DNA of 64,000 nucleotides from Acorus gramineus (Eukaryota > Streptophyta > Magnoliopsida > Acorales > Acoraceae): positions 15,629,438 to 15,693,437 of the forward strand of contig CM060855.1 of the NCBI GenBank assembly GCA_030737835.1, in the 5' to 3' direction. The notes under the pieces are model-generated. The model was given only the letters and a program-made list of their open reading frames with translations. It was not told where the DNA came from and made no database searches. Position numbers and translations under genes: made by a program. Numbering within the stretch: position 1 is the first letter of the stretch; each line of letters starts with the position of its first letter. Below are positions 1 through 13,836 of this stretch, in pieces.

Positions 1-1321
1 GTCCACGTAAAATGAACGGTCTATCATTTCATGGGTAGTGTCTTGTTGGTATTCGAAGATATGCTTGTACGTGTTGATTGATCATCTTGACAACGTGCTT
101 GTTAGGCTCATCATGTACTATTTATTGGAAAACAAATCTGATTAGCACAAACCAGGCTTGTTTAAGAGTTGTGTCCCTACCTAGTCAACTCCCAACTAGC
201 ACAACACAGCCCAAGCAGCTTCCCCTTTTCTTCTCCCGGCCCATCCTCCCCGCCTCTCTTGTTGTTGTCCCTAATCTCCGCCTTCGCCTCCCTCTCCACC
301 TCTTCTTTGTCTCGATCCCATCCCTTGTCACTGTTTTCTACCTCTCCTGCTCTTCTTCTTCTCTTCCTCTCCTCTGACCTCACCTTCTTCACCACTTCTC
401 CCCCAGTTCATGTCCCAACATGTCATTCCAATCGACTGCGTTGGGCCAACCATATCCCATTTGTCTATACGCTCGCTACGTCTCACCCAATACATCCAAC
501 GGAGTCTGAGATGGCTTCTGTAATGAAAAATTTGACACTTAAAGAAAAACAAATAATCTGCCATAAAAAACCTCAATCACTACAAATGAAGAACCCCAGA
601 CAAACTTTTGTCACCACAAGTGAAAACAAACAAAAAAGTGTTACAATCAGATAATGGAATCCCTGTATTCCTCTTAAGGTTTAAACCCTTTATATATACA
701 AGTACATATGAGTCACACGTATGTAATGACATAACACATATAATCTAACAGAAAACAAAAAGTTATGAGGCTCACTCATGGTATGGATCCAAATACAAAC
801 AAAAAGTAACAAAAAAGACTTGAATGAATTGTTCTCTGGTGTATAAGACTTGCATTTAAACAAAAAGAAAAAGGTGGGATCCACCGTATAAATAGAAATG
901 GATTTTCACCGTTGGATGTATTGGGTGAGAGTCGTGAGACACAAATTGTACAGCCGCGGATCAGTACCCCTCAGGAAGTTGGCCCAGCACGACACAATTC
1001 CATGGGCCATTTCTACCATGACTCATCTCTGAACGGGCTGGACCCATGGTGCGCTGGGCTGATCCGAGATAGATGAAGCTACTCTTGTCCAACATTAAAA
1101 TATTATACTTATATAAAGGTCTCTGAAAATATTTCATTTACTTATAAGCCCTTCTTATAAGGGACATTTCCAGAATGGAAATGCACAATGGGACTTTTAA
1201 ATAATTTACCTTCTCTCCTTTGTATTTCCTGAAATGCCCCCCTCCATCCTTCCATAAGTGCCCCTTTCTTTTCGTCCGGACCCGAGCCGGAGCGGAACAT
1301 GCGCGCGTTGGGCTTCCGAGA
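1..1321. other. Upstream intergenic region, no supported gene
   Basis: No convincing coding sequence is seen. Positions 200-420 are a C/T-rich stretch that opens frames on both strands, but these look compositional and match nothing I recognise. The last 200 bases lead into the helicase gene. A TATA-like run, tatataaagg, lies near 1110-1119, about 200 bp before the chosen start codon, and could be the core promoter. The region also holds a perfect inverted repeat, listed separately. Confidence 0.4.
481..930. repeat. Possible MITE bounded by a 22-bp perfect inverted repeat
   Basis: Positions 481-502 (tctcacccaatacatccaac plus gg) are exactly reverse-complementary to 909-930. The inverted match extends outward imperfectly by several bases. 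The roughly 400 bp between the arms has no coding potential and no second palindrome. A clear target-site duplication was not found. A short non-autonomous DNA transposon is the most likely explanation, and two unrelated copies of a short element in opposite orientation is the alternative. Confidence 0.4.
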
Positions 1322-4300
1322 ATGCTTTCCGGTCTCGTGTTAGGGCTGCTTAGGTCTGCCAGGGCTTCATCATCGCAGCCGTCGATACGTAGATGGACGG
1401 CCGTCGTGCCGTCCTGTTCTCGCCGCCTGTACTTCCCCATCGCCGGGAGCGTCGGCGTCCGCCGGGGATTCAACGGGTACGCCGTCGAGCAGTTCTCGGA
1501 CGACGAGTACGAGTGCGAGTTCGAGAACCATCCGGTCTCTGTCTCTCTCTCTATCTCTAACTGTAGTGTTGTATTTGGTGGAAACTCTAAAATTTGGATT
1601 TTTTTTTCGGACATTGTGTGAAATATTTGCATTTTAGTTGAATGGGTTCTGATTGGTTTTATATTTGTGGTGTTGAATTTGGTGGAAATTTAGTTGATTG
1701 TGGTTAAAAATCAAATTTTTGTAGGTTTTAACGAGATTCAGTGTTTGCGTTTCTGCAAAATAAGAGTTGAAGGTGGTCGAAGTTGCTTAATTTATGTCAA
1801 GTAGTGTTTGGATATCATGTAATTCTGCAAAAACCCGAAGATAATAAATGTAACTTATTGTCAAAATCTTGAATTTTCAATGAAGAATTGTATCATCTTT
1901 TGTGTAAGAGTGATTTGCTATCTTGATCAGATGAACCGAATAAAAGAATGAATATTGTTTGATTCTATTATTTGGTTTTTTTACCTGTCAAGTTCAGAAT
2001 TTATGTTTCAATTAATTACTTTATGTTTCGTGAGGCTTTGGTTTTAAGTGAAAGGATGACATGTTCATTTTCTTGCTTTGTTTATCCATTTTTTGAGATA
2101 AAATGGTGTTTTAACACTTGTTCTCCTCATACTACAATTTTTCGATGCAGAAGTCATCATCTGTGGCCAACATTGATGAATGGAGATGGAAACTTAGCAT
2201 GCTTTTACGTAGTGGGGAAGAGCAGGAGATAATATCTAGAGATAAGAGTGATCGGCGTGACTATGAGCAGATCTCCAACCTTGCCAAAAGGATGGGGCTT
2301 TACAGGTTTATCTCATTTTATTTTTTGTTTTTTTTTACCAATTCTTTCTGATAAAAGTAACCAATACAAGGGATACCCCCATGATCTCCATAATAGTAAG
2401 GTCTGAGGTTAAACTCTCAGGGAGATGTCATGAGAGGTTATTTTCCAGTGTGGGGTCGGTGTGGGTGATTGGAATGTGATCTGTTTAGTCCTCTGTAGCT
2501 AACTCTTGTGCCCTTAGGTCAAGAATACCATTATTTTTTGAAAAGAAGAGAAGTGCCAATTATAGTTGTAAAATAACTTAATATCACTATTTCTCCGTGT
2601 TGTGTCTTTGTATTGGTTCAGTGAAATATATGGGAAAGTAGTTGTCGCTAGCAAGGTTCCTCTTCCCAATTACAGACCGGATCTTGATGACAAGAGGCCA
2701 CAAAGGGAGGTAATATCTCTGTTTTCTTGTGAAGTATGCTTGGTTTAATTAGAAGTTTCTATGTGATATCATGTATATTTGGAATGGGCTACCTCTTTTC
2801 AGGTTGTCATCCCACTTAGCCTGCAAAGGAGAGTTGAAGGACTACTTCAGGAACATGTTGACAGAATTCATTTAGCATTAGGCAAAGCTAGAGATAAATT
2901 GGAGGAGAATGCCAATGTCGAGCATATTGAAGATTTAGTTCCTCGGGAGAACCCTGATTCTTTGGTTGACGCATCAGTCATGGAAAGGGTTCTTCAGAGG
3001 AGGAGTTTACGCTTGCGTAATGTGCAAAGGGCCTGGCAGGTTGTTATTTATTTATTTATTTGTCTGTTTTTAAATGATTTACTTCCCAATTATGAATTCA
3101 TCAAATCAAAGACTGGGTTGCACTTCTGCGGGTATTCATTTCATTCTCAAATATTTAAATTTGTTTATGGTGAATTGTGAGATTTCTCTCCCTTGCGTAG
3201 CGGTTCTTTATGGTTATTTAAATTTGTTTATGGGGGGGGGGGGGGATTCCGTAGCGGCCCATGTGTAGATGTCTCTTCTACAAATGGGGTGCTGGGTCAT
3301 TTTCTCTCCCTCGGGTTTCTTTGTTTGTTTCGTTTTAGTTTATGCTTCTTTGTAATTTCAGTTTGGGCTTTTGCCTTTTATTAATACAAGGCCAACAAGG
3401 GTGATCGCCTACCGTTATCATAAAAAAAATAAAATTTTGAGATTTCTAGGTTGACGGTTCTATCCCAAGTCCTGGAACCTTATTTATTTGAAGGACACAC
3501 GTGGCTTGAAAAACTTGTTTACCCAGAGCAGCAGCATAACTACTAAATGTAAATTGCAAAATGTTACCACTTATGATGTTTCTGGAGCCTTCATAATTAA
3601 CGACTACCACAGGGTGTACATATTTAAATTTCCTTCATTCATTGCTACACTAATTACTAACGCACTCATGCGACTAAGAGCAGATTGCATCTCATAGTTG
3701 CACATTTCAAATAAATGTAATGTGGTATCTTTATTAAAGGGATGTGATCTTCTGTTATCCAGGAATCACCAGAGGGCACGAAGATGTTGAATTTTAGGAA
3801 ATCACTTCCAGCTTACAAGGAGAAGGATATGCTGCTCAGTGCTATTGCACGCAATCAGGTGTTTCTTTAGATTGTGAACCTTCTGATATATTCAGACGGA
3901 AAACGACATGTTATTCTGAATTGATTATAGGAAACGTGTCCAAAAACATTTTCCACTCTAGTTGGGTGAAATACGTATTTCTAGTTGGAAATTTGAAACC
4001 TATTATAGATGCAACATATATTTATCGTTAATCTGTGCTTGTTTTTATTTTATGTCATGCAATGATACTGTAATGAGCATCTGGCACTGTATTATACTCT
4101 TCCATAATCACGATTGATAACTGGAAGACTGAATGAGACATAATATGCCGTTTTCCATGTTATAAGTTATAACAAAACTGTCTTTCACCTTTGTGTCCAT
4201 TTTTCATACTTTAAATGCGAAGGTAGGGAATAACTATTTTGTTTGAAAGTAAACCTGAATGATTTCATTATCGAGTGATAATGTTCCTAATAAAACATCT

Positions 4301-4614
4301 ACAAAATGTTCACTCATTTTTGGTGAACCCAATTGTAGATGGAATCATGGAAGAACTGCATATCTTGTCCATTAAATTTTTTAAGGGTTTTTACTTGATA
4401 TGATTCTGATTGCATTTCCTGTCATGGTTGTACATTAAAACATTATTCGTGCAACATGTTAGCCAGAAATTTATGAAGTATCTGTTTTTGCTCCTTTCTA
4501 AAATATTCTTGGTTGGGCATGCAGCTAAGTTTATGAATAATAGTGATTAACTTCTATTACAACATATATTGAGATTATTGTTTCCTGTTGGCCTTTATTT
4601 GGTACATTCTTTTT

Positions 4615-4658
<44 letters not shown>

Positions 4659-7600
4659 TTTTCATGCTGCATGGCGGTGTCTGAAGCAATGTCAATAGTC
4701 CTGCTCTCTATCTCACGTGATTCATAAATTAATTTGTTAAATGGAGTTAATCATCATCTTTTCTTGATGAACGTTTTTCCTATCTGATGCTTAATCAAGC
4801 ACTGCCTTGGAAGTTTAAGGAAACCAACTGGTTAATATATTATATCGTTTCACTCTGCCATTTATCGGTGTAGTTAGCTGGTCAGCTATGTCTACTGCAA
4901 CTTAACCTATTGTTATAGGTTGTAGTGATCTCTGGAGAAACTGGATGTGGAAAAACTACACAACTTCCTCAATATATATTAGAATCTGAGATAGAATCAG
5001 GACGTGGAGCATTTTGTAACATCATCTGTACACAACCACGAAGAATATCTGCAATGTCTGTGGCAGAAAGAGTTTCCGCAGAACGAGGAGAGGACCCAGG
5101 GGAATCTGTAAGTTTTCCACTGTTTTAATCATTCGTTGCATACCTCTATCTCTGACTTTCTTGTGAAAGGCATTTTTTATAACGTCTCAATTTAGGTTCC
5201 ATACAACATTAGCTTATGTGATAGGTTGGTTACAAAGTTCGATTAGAAGGAATGAAAGGAAAAAACACGCATCTGCTTTTTTGTACCAGTGGCATTTTGC
5301 TAAGAAGATTGCTGTCAGACCGGAATCTCAATGGTGTTACCCATGTATTTGTTGATGAAATTCATGAACGAGGCATGAATGAAGGTTTTGTTTCTTCACC
5401 CACATTGATCAAGTGTATTGTTATTTTGTTCTAGTCCTTCAAGCATCCTCAAAGTAGCTGGACCTTTTATGTATACCTGAAGCTTTTGTTATATACATAT
5501 TGCAGACTTCTTGTTGATCGTGTTGAAGGATCTTCTTCCTCGCCGTCGAGATCTCCGGTTGATCTTGATGAGTGCCACCTTAAATGCTGAACTGTTCTCT
5601 GGATTCTTTAATGGGGCTCCCACAATTCATATTCCTGTAAGCTACGTTTTTAAGTTTTAAAGTAGCCTTTTTTAGATTCAAAATGCATGTTGGCATAATT
5701 GATTATATTTCATTTGATAGGTAACTAAAGCATAACCTTTTTCAGGACATGCCCTTGGCATGCATTATGTTTGCTCATTATTAATTTGCACGCGTGCTGT
5801 ATGGTTTAGTCCTAGATTTCTCCAAGCATCTTCTCGTTTAGTACAACGTGCTCATTTTTCTGGACTTTTCCTCTCACCGATCCACTGCCACTTTTAGTTA
5901 TTATTATTTTTTCCTGTATCTTCAAAGTATTACAACTTGAGAATGGAGTTTCAGAGGCTTGGTCTCTCCAGCAAAAAGATTGCTATGTAGTTGTTTGGAA
6001 ATTTCCATTTGGATGATAATTTACCATGACTAACTTTTTATTCGATAAAATATTTTTTACCTCAGAACTCTGTGCCTTTGTCTATAGTCTGGGGGAGGTT
6101 TGTTATAACAGGTTGATCGTCAGTGTGAAACTTCATCAAAACAATTAATTAAACATATTACTTAATCTTAATTTAATGCATTTGGAATCTCTACCTTATT
6201 TGGCAATTTTATTAAAGTTGTAAGTCTATGCATATCTTTACTTCAGGGATTCACATATCCTGTAAGGGCACAATTTCTGGAAGATATATTGGAGATTACT
6301 GGATATAAGTTGTCGTCAGTCAACCAAATTGACAATTACGGTCAAGAGAAGTTGTGGAAGACACAGAGGCAACTCTTGCCACGAAAGAGGAAAAATCAGA
6401 TCAATACACTTGTTGAGGTACAATTCTGTTTTTCTAGATAAAAGAGGTCCAACGTTCCTGTTGTAAAGCATTTTTTTTTTATAGTAGTCCAAGTCTCCAA
6501 GATAGATAGATAATTAATTTATTTTTTAACACAGGATGCTCTCAGCAAGTCTAGCTTTGAAAGATATAGCTCTAGGACACGTGATTCTTTGGCTTCTTGG
6601 TCACCTGATTGCATAGGATTTAATCTTATTGAGGCTGTTTTATGCCATATATGTCGGAAAGAACGGCCAGGTGCTGTTTTGGTTTTTATGACGGGGTGGG
6701 ATGATATTAGCTGTTTAAAGGATCAATTAAAGGCCCACCCCCTTTTAGGTGATCCGAACCGGGTGCTGGTGCTTACATGTCATGGATCGATGGCCACATC
6801 CGAGCAGGTAATATCAATTATCATTTTTTAATAATTGTAATACAGATGCATAAGTTTGTTTTGTGTATTGTTTGTTGACTGTCCCTGATCATTGGTATAT
6901 GCCTGTATTTTATTGTCTTGATTTTAGGTGTTCTTCATTATTAGCTATTATGTGCATCCTATATCTATAAAATTGATAGCCATATGCTGATACTATGCTT
7001 CCTCTAACCTAATTATCGCCATTAACTTTTTTATCTGTTACTATAATCACACAGTATTTCACTTAGTGTGTTCTATTTGTGATGGATTGAACAAAGTGAC
7101 TTACACTACGAGAATGCATCGCCGAATCTCACTTTATAGCAGGAAACCCTTATTTTATTTTATTTTACAAAAGTTTTATTGGGCCCATTAAAAATAGAGC
7201 ATGGTTCTTTACTTTAGTGATTCCTAGATACAGTTACATCCCAGTGATTAATACTGATCATTACTGTTTTCTCCTAAGTTGTGTGATGGGTGAGTGAATT
7301 TATAGATTTTAGTGGTGTTCAAGTTCTAATTGTATGAAAGCTATCAACAAAGAGGATTTGATTTCCATCCCTTTAAAATTTTTTAAATTGTTTCCTATTC
7401 GTTAGAATGAGTATTTTGTTAAATCTACTTGCTTTCTTATGTAATATTTCTGAGAATTTACGTCCATACGGTTTTCTATTTGCAGAAACTCATATTTGAG
7501 AAACCACCTCCTAATATACGCAAGATTGTACTTGCTACAAATATGGCAGAGGCAAGCATTACGATCAATGACATTGTTTTTGTGGTTGATTGTGGAAAAG

Positions 7601-10600
7601 CAAAGGAGACTACATATGATGCTTTAAATAATACCCCTTGTTTACTACCATCCTGGATCTCACAAGCTTCTGCTCGTCAAGTAAGATACAACTGTTCTAC
7701 ATTAATGAAGCATGTATATTCATATTTTATGTGCATTTACCCTAAGTCACAAAAGTCAGCAACTTGGACGGGGGTCTATATTTGTTTGGGCATCCCTCCT
7801 AATAGAGGGTTTACATTTTCTTTTGTCATTTTCACCTTGTTCTTGAATTTCCTTTACATTTTTCTTTCATTGCGGTAGACCTTGAATGTTACATGCTAGG
7901 AAACATACACTTCAATGAATATTCTGTGTCCTTTTCTGAAACAATTCAGACATGGGACATGACATGAGATGGACATGTATCAGACATGTCCAACATGTGT
8001 CCAAAATTTAATAATAATTATATATATATTGGACGTACATTGGATTGGGGATAGACAATGCATGGACACACAACACTTATGCAGCCTAACGTGGGACGAC
8101 ATTGTAACTTTTTCCTTTATAAATATTGTAAGATGATGTTTATGTTCACATAAAGCCAAATGATGTTAAAATATTGAAAGAATTGATAATTGACACACTA
8201 TTTTAGTTATGTCAACTTCTTATGGTTTATTGATGTGCGCCTGTTTTTTTTCATTTATTATTCATTTTTTGTTTGTATCCTGGTTTTCTATGATTTGTCT
8301 AGTCACCGTGTCTGTAATCTGTATGGTGTCATGTTTATGTTCCTTATCTGTGGCCATGCTCTGCAGCTTACATGGTAAATAATTTAAAACCATTGCATTA
8401 ATTTATGAACCCAATGATTGGCTAGGATAATATAAGTCATCTTTTTCTATATGCATCATTTACTCACCAAATAAGTTTGTCTGGATTATATAGCCACTGC
8501 GACTATCATTCTGCTTGCTTATCATGCTGATTTATGTGATGTGGTGTTTTTTTTATGTGCCTATGATAATCACTTTACTCTTATCATATGCAAGGTGGCA
8601 TACCATTTTCTGTAAAACTGAAATGGACCTCTGTGTAAGTGAACACATAGTGTTGCATGTAAAAGGGCTATTCTGATGAACCTGATGAGCAACATACATT
8701 TTACATCATGGTTAAACATTAGGCAAGATGTATTATTATCAGTCATAACCGAGACAGATCAACCAGAGTCTGGGATTTGCATGTGTTTCTGCCTGAAACA
8801 ATAATGTTCATGTATCAACCAGGTACCTCTGAAACACATTGGTTTTAGCCTAAACAAGCAGCCCATGTCAATTTACTTTAAGGTGGATTATTAACTTAAT
8901 GTAACCTGTTTTAAAAAATGCGAGTCAGTTGGGTGGATGAATAAAGAAGAAACACATAGTAGGGAAATCAGAAATTATGTATGAATTATTTTTCTCTATG
9001 ATCTAATATAAACAACCACAAATAAACCAATCCTGTAACTTCAATTATCTCAAGCAGAAGAATTCTGATGACTTTGATCCTGTAGTAAATTTTTGTTTCA
9101 CCATTTTAAACTGGAGCCATATCTCATGTCTTCCTTGGCTTGGGTATGCAGAGACGAGGAAGAGCTGGACGCGTGCAGCCTGGAGAATGCTATCACCTAT
9201 ACCCTAGGTGTGTTTATGATGCATTTGCAGAATACCAGCTACCTGAGCTTTTAAGAACTCCTCTAAACTCCTTATGCTTGCAAATAAAGAGTTTGCAGCT
9301 TGATAGCATAGGGGAGTTCTTGTCAGCTGCTCTACAGCCACCGGAGCCTCTGGCTGTAAGTATATCCTTTGTTTGAATATTTTATTTTATGTTGATATTT
9401 TGCTTTATAATTGGTATAGAATATAATTTAATTTTAGGTTGAAAGGATTTTTTTTCTCTATTTAAGTGTATGTATGGTCTTATCAGATAGAGTTGATTTT
9501 GGAGAATTACTATGGAATGTCGATTTCCCTTGTCAATCTCCTCCTCTCTTTTCTTCTCTTCTCCATCCTACATCACAAATAGGTGGTATTTGTTTGTTAT
9601 ATTTTCATTCACCATGATATTATTTATATATGCAGGTTCAAAATGCAATTGATTTCTTAAAGGTGATTGAAGCATTGGATGAGAAGGAAAATTTAACAAA
9701 TCTTGGTTAGCTTGTGGATGCTATACTTTGTGTGGGGACAATTTGGTCTTTAGCTTATTCTCATGGGATCAATCTCATGTTTCCTTGTTCTGATCTTTTG
9801 TTTTCCAGGGCAATATCTGTCCATGCTTCCAGTGGATCCAAAGCTAGGCAAAATGCTTATCATGGGTGCTGTCTTTCGGTGCCTTGATCCAATACTTACA
9901 ATTGTGTCTGGATTGAGTGTGAGGGATCCATTTCTGCTACCTCAGGACAAGAAGGATGTAAGTGTGTGGTTAACATTAAAAAAAAAAAAAATTCTTGCAC
10001 GTGTCTATAGAACTCCTGTCCATTGGCATGCAAAACAACTTCATTCAAAAAGTGAAATAATTCCTAATGAAAGTTGTTCCTAATACCTCTGGATATCTTT
10101 GGGTAGTCCGAGCAGAATGGGTTAGCGTCACTGGAAACTTATGTTATAGTTTACAATCATCTATGATCAGTTTACTTATTCACCTATCTAAATGTTTGTC
10201 ATTAATGGTGTACTAGGAAGCAGAGATACTTCAATGAACATGTCATGTCCATGCCAATACATATCAGACATGGGACATGACTCTAAATGCGTTTGACACG
10301 TGTCTGACATATCCTATCATGTTTAAAATTCAAAAATGATTTTTCTGAATTTTGAACTTACATTGGACGTGAGATGGACATGGCATGAACGCACGACACT
10401 CATGTGGAACAACATTGTAATTTTTTTTCTTAACGGCCACTGTAAGATTAATGCTCACATGGAGTCCAACAATGTTAAAATATAAATGGAGTTGATAACT
10501 GGCACATCATTGTAGTTCTATTAACTTGTTATAGCTTATGGATGTGTGCTTATTCTTACATTTATCATTTCTTTTCAGTGTTGATGTACTAATTTTTCAG

Positions 10601-12988
10601 GATTTGCAGTGTCACAGTGTCTGTATTGTGTCATATCCGTGTCCCATGTCTGTGTCCATGCTCCATAGATGGTGTGGCATGTTAAAGGCTCTATTAAATT
10701 TTATAGCTCCCCCGTTATGTCTAATGATATTCAAATGTCCTCAAGGGAAGCATACCATTGACGTCTATGTTTCTCTTGTTCAGCTTGCAGGCTCAGCAAA
10801 ATCAAGATTCTCTGCAAAGGACTATAGTGACCATATGGCACTTGTTCGTGCCTACGAGGGGTGGAAAGATGCAGACAGAGAAGGATCAGCATATGAATAT
10901 TGCTGGAGGAATTTTCTCTCATCCCAGGCCCTTCAAGCTATCCATTCTCTTCGGAAGCAGTTTAATTTCATTCTAAAAGATGCTGGTTTAATAGATGCAG
11001 ACCCTGGAATCAACAATAGCTTGAGTCATAATCAACCGTTGGTCCGTGCTATTATCTGTTCTGGCCTCTTTCCCGGAATTTCTTCTGTTGTGGTAAATGA
11101 ATATCTCAATTTATTGATTTTCATTTTTAGTTTAATTTTCATTTCCATTCTAAATGGCCTCAGCTTAGGCCCCTGATTATACATTTTTGCTATCTACAGC
11201 ACCGAGAGAAGTCCATGTCTTTCAAAACGATGGAGGATGGCCAGGTTCTTCTTTACGCTGTGAGTGTGATGCTTCTACAACCCCATTATGTATTCCGCCT
11301 ATTTATATCTGCTTGGTTATCTATTACTTGAAACTATCAGGAAAAGTTTTAGTGGGTTCAGTTTGGAACTCATAGCACCAAATGACAGACACGCTTAGTA
11401 TTTTTTTTCCATTCTAGATCAGAATAACTGAATAATTTACAAGTATGAAATGGTTGCATTAAACTTTCTCTAGTTACAAGAAAAATTCCATACACATGGT
11501 TGTGGCCCTGTTGGTGGGTGAAACTCTGAGAGCTACATCAGCTCTTTCAATCCATTAGCCCTGTGGTTAAAAAAAAAAAAAGACACGACACACACACACA
11601 CACATTAATGGAGTTTCCCCTTCATGGATATTCTGTTTATACTCTGGAACTCATATCATACTTGTTATACATGCTAATGTGAATTTGATTTGTTCTATAG
11701 CTCACTGAAGAATACCTAACTTTCTGCATTATTTGGTTCCAGAACTCTGTGAATTCACGATATCAGACAATTCCCTACCCTTGGCTGGTCTTTGGAGAAA
11801 AAGTAAAAGTCAATACCGTGTTTATACGTGATTCCACGGGTGTCTCTGATTCGATATTGATTCTCTTTGGGGGGATTCTCACTCATGGAGCTTCAGTAAT
11901 TTCTTGAGCCTCTTATTTGTCCCTTTTCTTATTCATCTAATGGTTGTATTTATCCTTTCTTTTATTCTTCTAATTTTAAATATATAAATGGATTAATTTC
12001 AGGCTGGGCAACTGAAAATGTTGGATGGCTTCATTGATTTCTTCATGAATCCTAGTTTGGCGGAATGTTATTGGAATCTGAAGTTTGAACTTGATAAACT
12101 TATTCAAAAAAAGGTAAGACTACTCTGAGGGTCAATTTTAGGTGAATTTTTTGCATATATGATGTAAGGGTGCTGATACACTCAAAAACTTCTACAGATG
12201 TCGTATCATTTACTGAGCATATAAAATAGAGAATATACTCTACCATGTCAGTATATGCTCTATTATGGAAAATGTAAAAATATATGCATTCAATTTCTAT
12301 TTCACTTATTGTGAAAGCGTGTATTTCATTAGACAAGCATATATATTTTTTTTTTTAAAAAAAAGAGTTCAGTTTGCATAAGTGACCGCATGAATGACTA
12401 AATGTATCATTTTCAAGATGTAATTTCCATTTTTGTATCTTATCTTCTCCGAACACCACCTTTTCATCAATGCAGCTCCAAAACCTGAGCACAGACATTC
12501 ACAAAGAAGGCAAGTATCTGATGCTCGCCGTTCAAGAACTGGTTTCAGGCGACCTTTGTGAGGGCAGGTTTGTGTTTGGCCGGACGAACAACACCACCAA
12601 CGCCATTGGTGAAGTAAAAAACGACGAAAACAACAGGAATCCCAGTTATTTGAGGGACGGGACGAACCCTAAAGCTCTTCTCCAGACACTTCTCACGAGG
12701 GCGGGGCACCACCCCCCAAAGTACAAGACGAAGCATCTCAAGACGAACGAGTTCACAGCGACGGTGGAGTTTAAAGGGATGCAGTTCGTCGGGAGGCCGA
12801 AGAAGAACAAGCAACTCGCAGAGAGGGAGGCCGCGGTAGATGCGTTGGGATGGTTGACTCGCACATCTCACTATAATGTGAACAACAGGGATAAGGATTC
12901 CGATGGCGAGCTGATGGATCTTACTGAAGACATGCTGAAAGTGCTTTCAAAACCGAGGAAGAAATCTAAAAAGCGTGGAAGGCGATGA
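1322..12988 (+). CDS. DExH3-like: DExH-box ATP-dependent RNA helicase (DExH1/DExH3-like), 19 exons
   Basis: Inferred exons: 1322-1534, 2151-2305, 2622-2709, 2803-3039, 3763-3858, 4919-5107, 5225-5384, 5506-5636, 6247-6417, 6535-6807, 7486-7680, 9152-9355, 9636-9705, 9809-9957, 10784-11092, 11200-11259, 11743-11895, 12003-12113 and 12476-12988. All introns are GT-AG and all phases agree, giving 1158 aa. Seen in the protein: an Arg/Ser-rich N-terminus that could be an organelle transit peptide; Walker A GETGCGKT at about residue 269; DEIH at about 370; SAT at about 402; motif VI RGRAGR at about 638; then the HA2/OB-fold region with KMLIMGA, PFLLPQD and [13 protein letters not shown]; and a double-stranded-RNA-binding-like domain at about 1050-1115 with a basic tail. 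DEAH/RHA helicases unwind RNA or RNA-protein complexes with NTP hydrolysis; the plant DExH1/DExH3 branch is close to animal DHX36. The start at 1322 was chosen because it opens the frame that reads [10 protein letters not shown], which I recall as conserved in this family. Length fits family members of about 1150-1200 aa. No break is seen, so it is probably functional. Confidence 0.93.
4612..4660. repeat. (TTTC)n microsatellite in helicase intron 5
   Basis: About a dozen tetranucleotide TTTC units in a row inside the intron between the exons ending at 3858 and starting at 4919. It is a simple-sequence repeat and likely length-polymorphic. A G-run near 3234-3245 (intron 4) and a (CA)n run near 11585-11604 (intron 16) are similar simple repeats in the same gene. 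Confidence 0.9.
7895..8385. repeat. Dispersed TE-like repeat, copy A, helicase intron 11
   Basis: This stretch of the largest intron matches 10215-10690 of intron 14 along its length. Both open with a TTCAATGAA block, continue with ACATGGGACATGA and a TTGGACGT block, share a TGTAAGAT...GTTAAAATAT middle, and end with CAC(A/C)GTGTCTGTA...CCATGCTC. The left and right ends carry complementary GTGTC/GACAC-rich motifs, as expected for degenerate terminal inverted repeats. It has no coding content. Two copies in one gene imply two insertions or one intragenic duplication. Confidence 0.7.
10215..10690. repeat. Dispersed TE-like repeat, copy B, helicase intron 14
   Basis: This is the second copy of the repeat in intron 11 and lies just before the exon beginning at 10784. 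It contains several GT/AG and open-frame stretches, and one open frame runs through it into the real exon, which could mislead gene prediction. The end motif CCATGTCTGTGTCCATGCTC mirrors the GGACATG motifs at the start. Confidence 0.7.
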
Positions 12989-13836
12989 TCAACCATCTCT
13001 TGGCAGGTTGATGGAGATTTCTGCACTTCATTGAGGAATCTTCAATTTGAGTCTTTCTCTTGTTGATAGAAGAATGTCTAACCCGATAAATTTTTTTCAT
13101 AGAGAACGTAGAGTTGGAGTTTTGTTTTAGCATAGCAAATGATGTAAAATGTGTCATAGTGATAGCTTAAACAAAGAGGTCCAGCTATTTATCTTGGTAA
13201 CAATAAAAGTTTCATGTATCCCTTTTTTAAGCTATATTCATTTATTGAATTTCCTTCTAAGCTGTATATCTTGTTCCATATTTCTGTGCGTGTGAAAAGA
13301 TTTGTGACCGTCCCGGACCCACAGATCAAACAAATTTTTAGCCATTGAATTGAACATTTAGTCATTGGATATCTGAACATCCATTATTTAGATTCTATAT
13401 ATTATCATAATTTTTTCATAAATAAAAAAACTAGCCCTAATGATCAACATTTCATCTCCCCTTCAAGTTTTTAGGAATATACACTTTACCGGATGACCTT
13501 CACAAACAAATATTGTTGCACCCGAACTTTGTGGCAATGATTACATCTTTCTTTCAAATTACAAATATCAAAATGCAAACTAAAAAGAAGAGTAAAATAT
13601 ATATATGCCGTCTCTCTTCTGTGCATACAGATGTTATTTGTTGTTGTTTGATGTTGTCAGGGTAATATTGGAGACGGAGACGGACTCCAGTGTAAATTTC
13701 AACGGGACTAGTTTTTGTAAATATTCAAGGAGCAGAACTATTTTTGCAAATATTCATTTTCTTAGGATTAAAAGTGCTAATTACCCTAAAAAGAAATAAC
13801 GTGCCGTCTGCAAAATCTTCCTGCATTGAACAACCC
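12989..13836. other. Intergenic, convergent 3' ends of helicase and VAPYRIN genes
   Basis: The helicase stop codon is at 12986-12988. An AATAAA poly(A)-type signal lies at 13202-13207, about 215 bp downstream, which is a plausible 3'-UTR length. The remaining stretch to the VAPYRIN stop codon at 13837 is AT-rich without recognisable genes. The two genes are tail to tail, separated by about 850 bp. Confidence 0.6.
13202..13207 (+). terminator. Putative poly(A) signal of the helicase gene
   Basis: Canonical AATAAA hexamer 214 bp after the helicase stop codon, in T-rich context. Plant poly(A) signals are loose, so this is only a candidate. Confidence 0.4.

Noticed and set aside
169-654. 161-aa plus-strand open frame near the window start
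   Set aside because: Composed of C/T-rich low-complexity Ser/Leu/Pro runs followed by unrelated DNA; no motif and no start context.
10538-10783. Possible extra coding sequence directly before helicase exon 15
   Set aside because: The open frame continues upstream by chance through a transposon-derived repeat; the family alignment needs the acceptor at 10781-10783.
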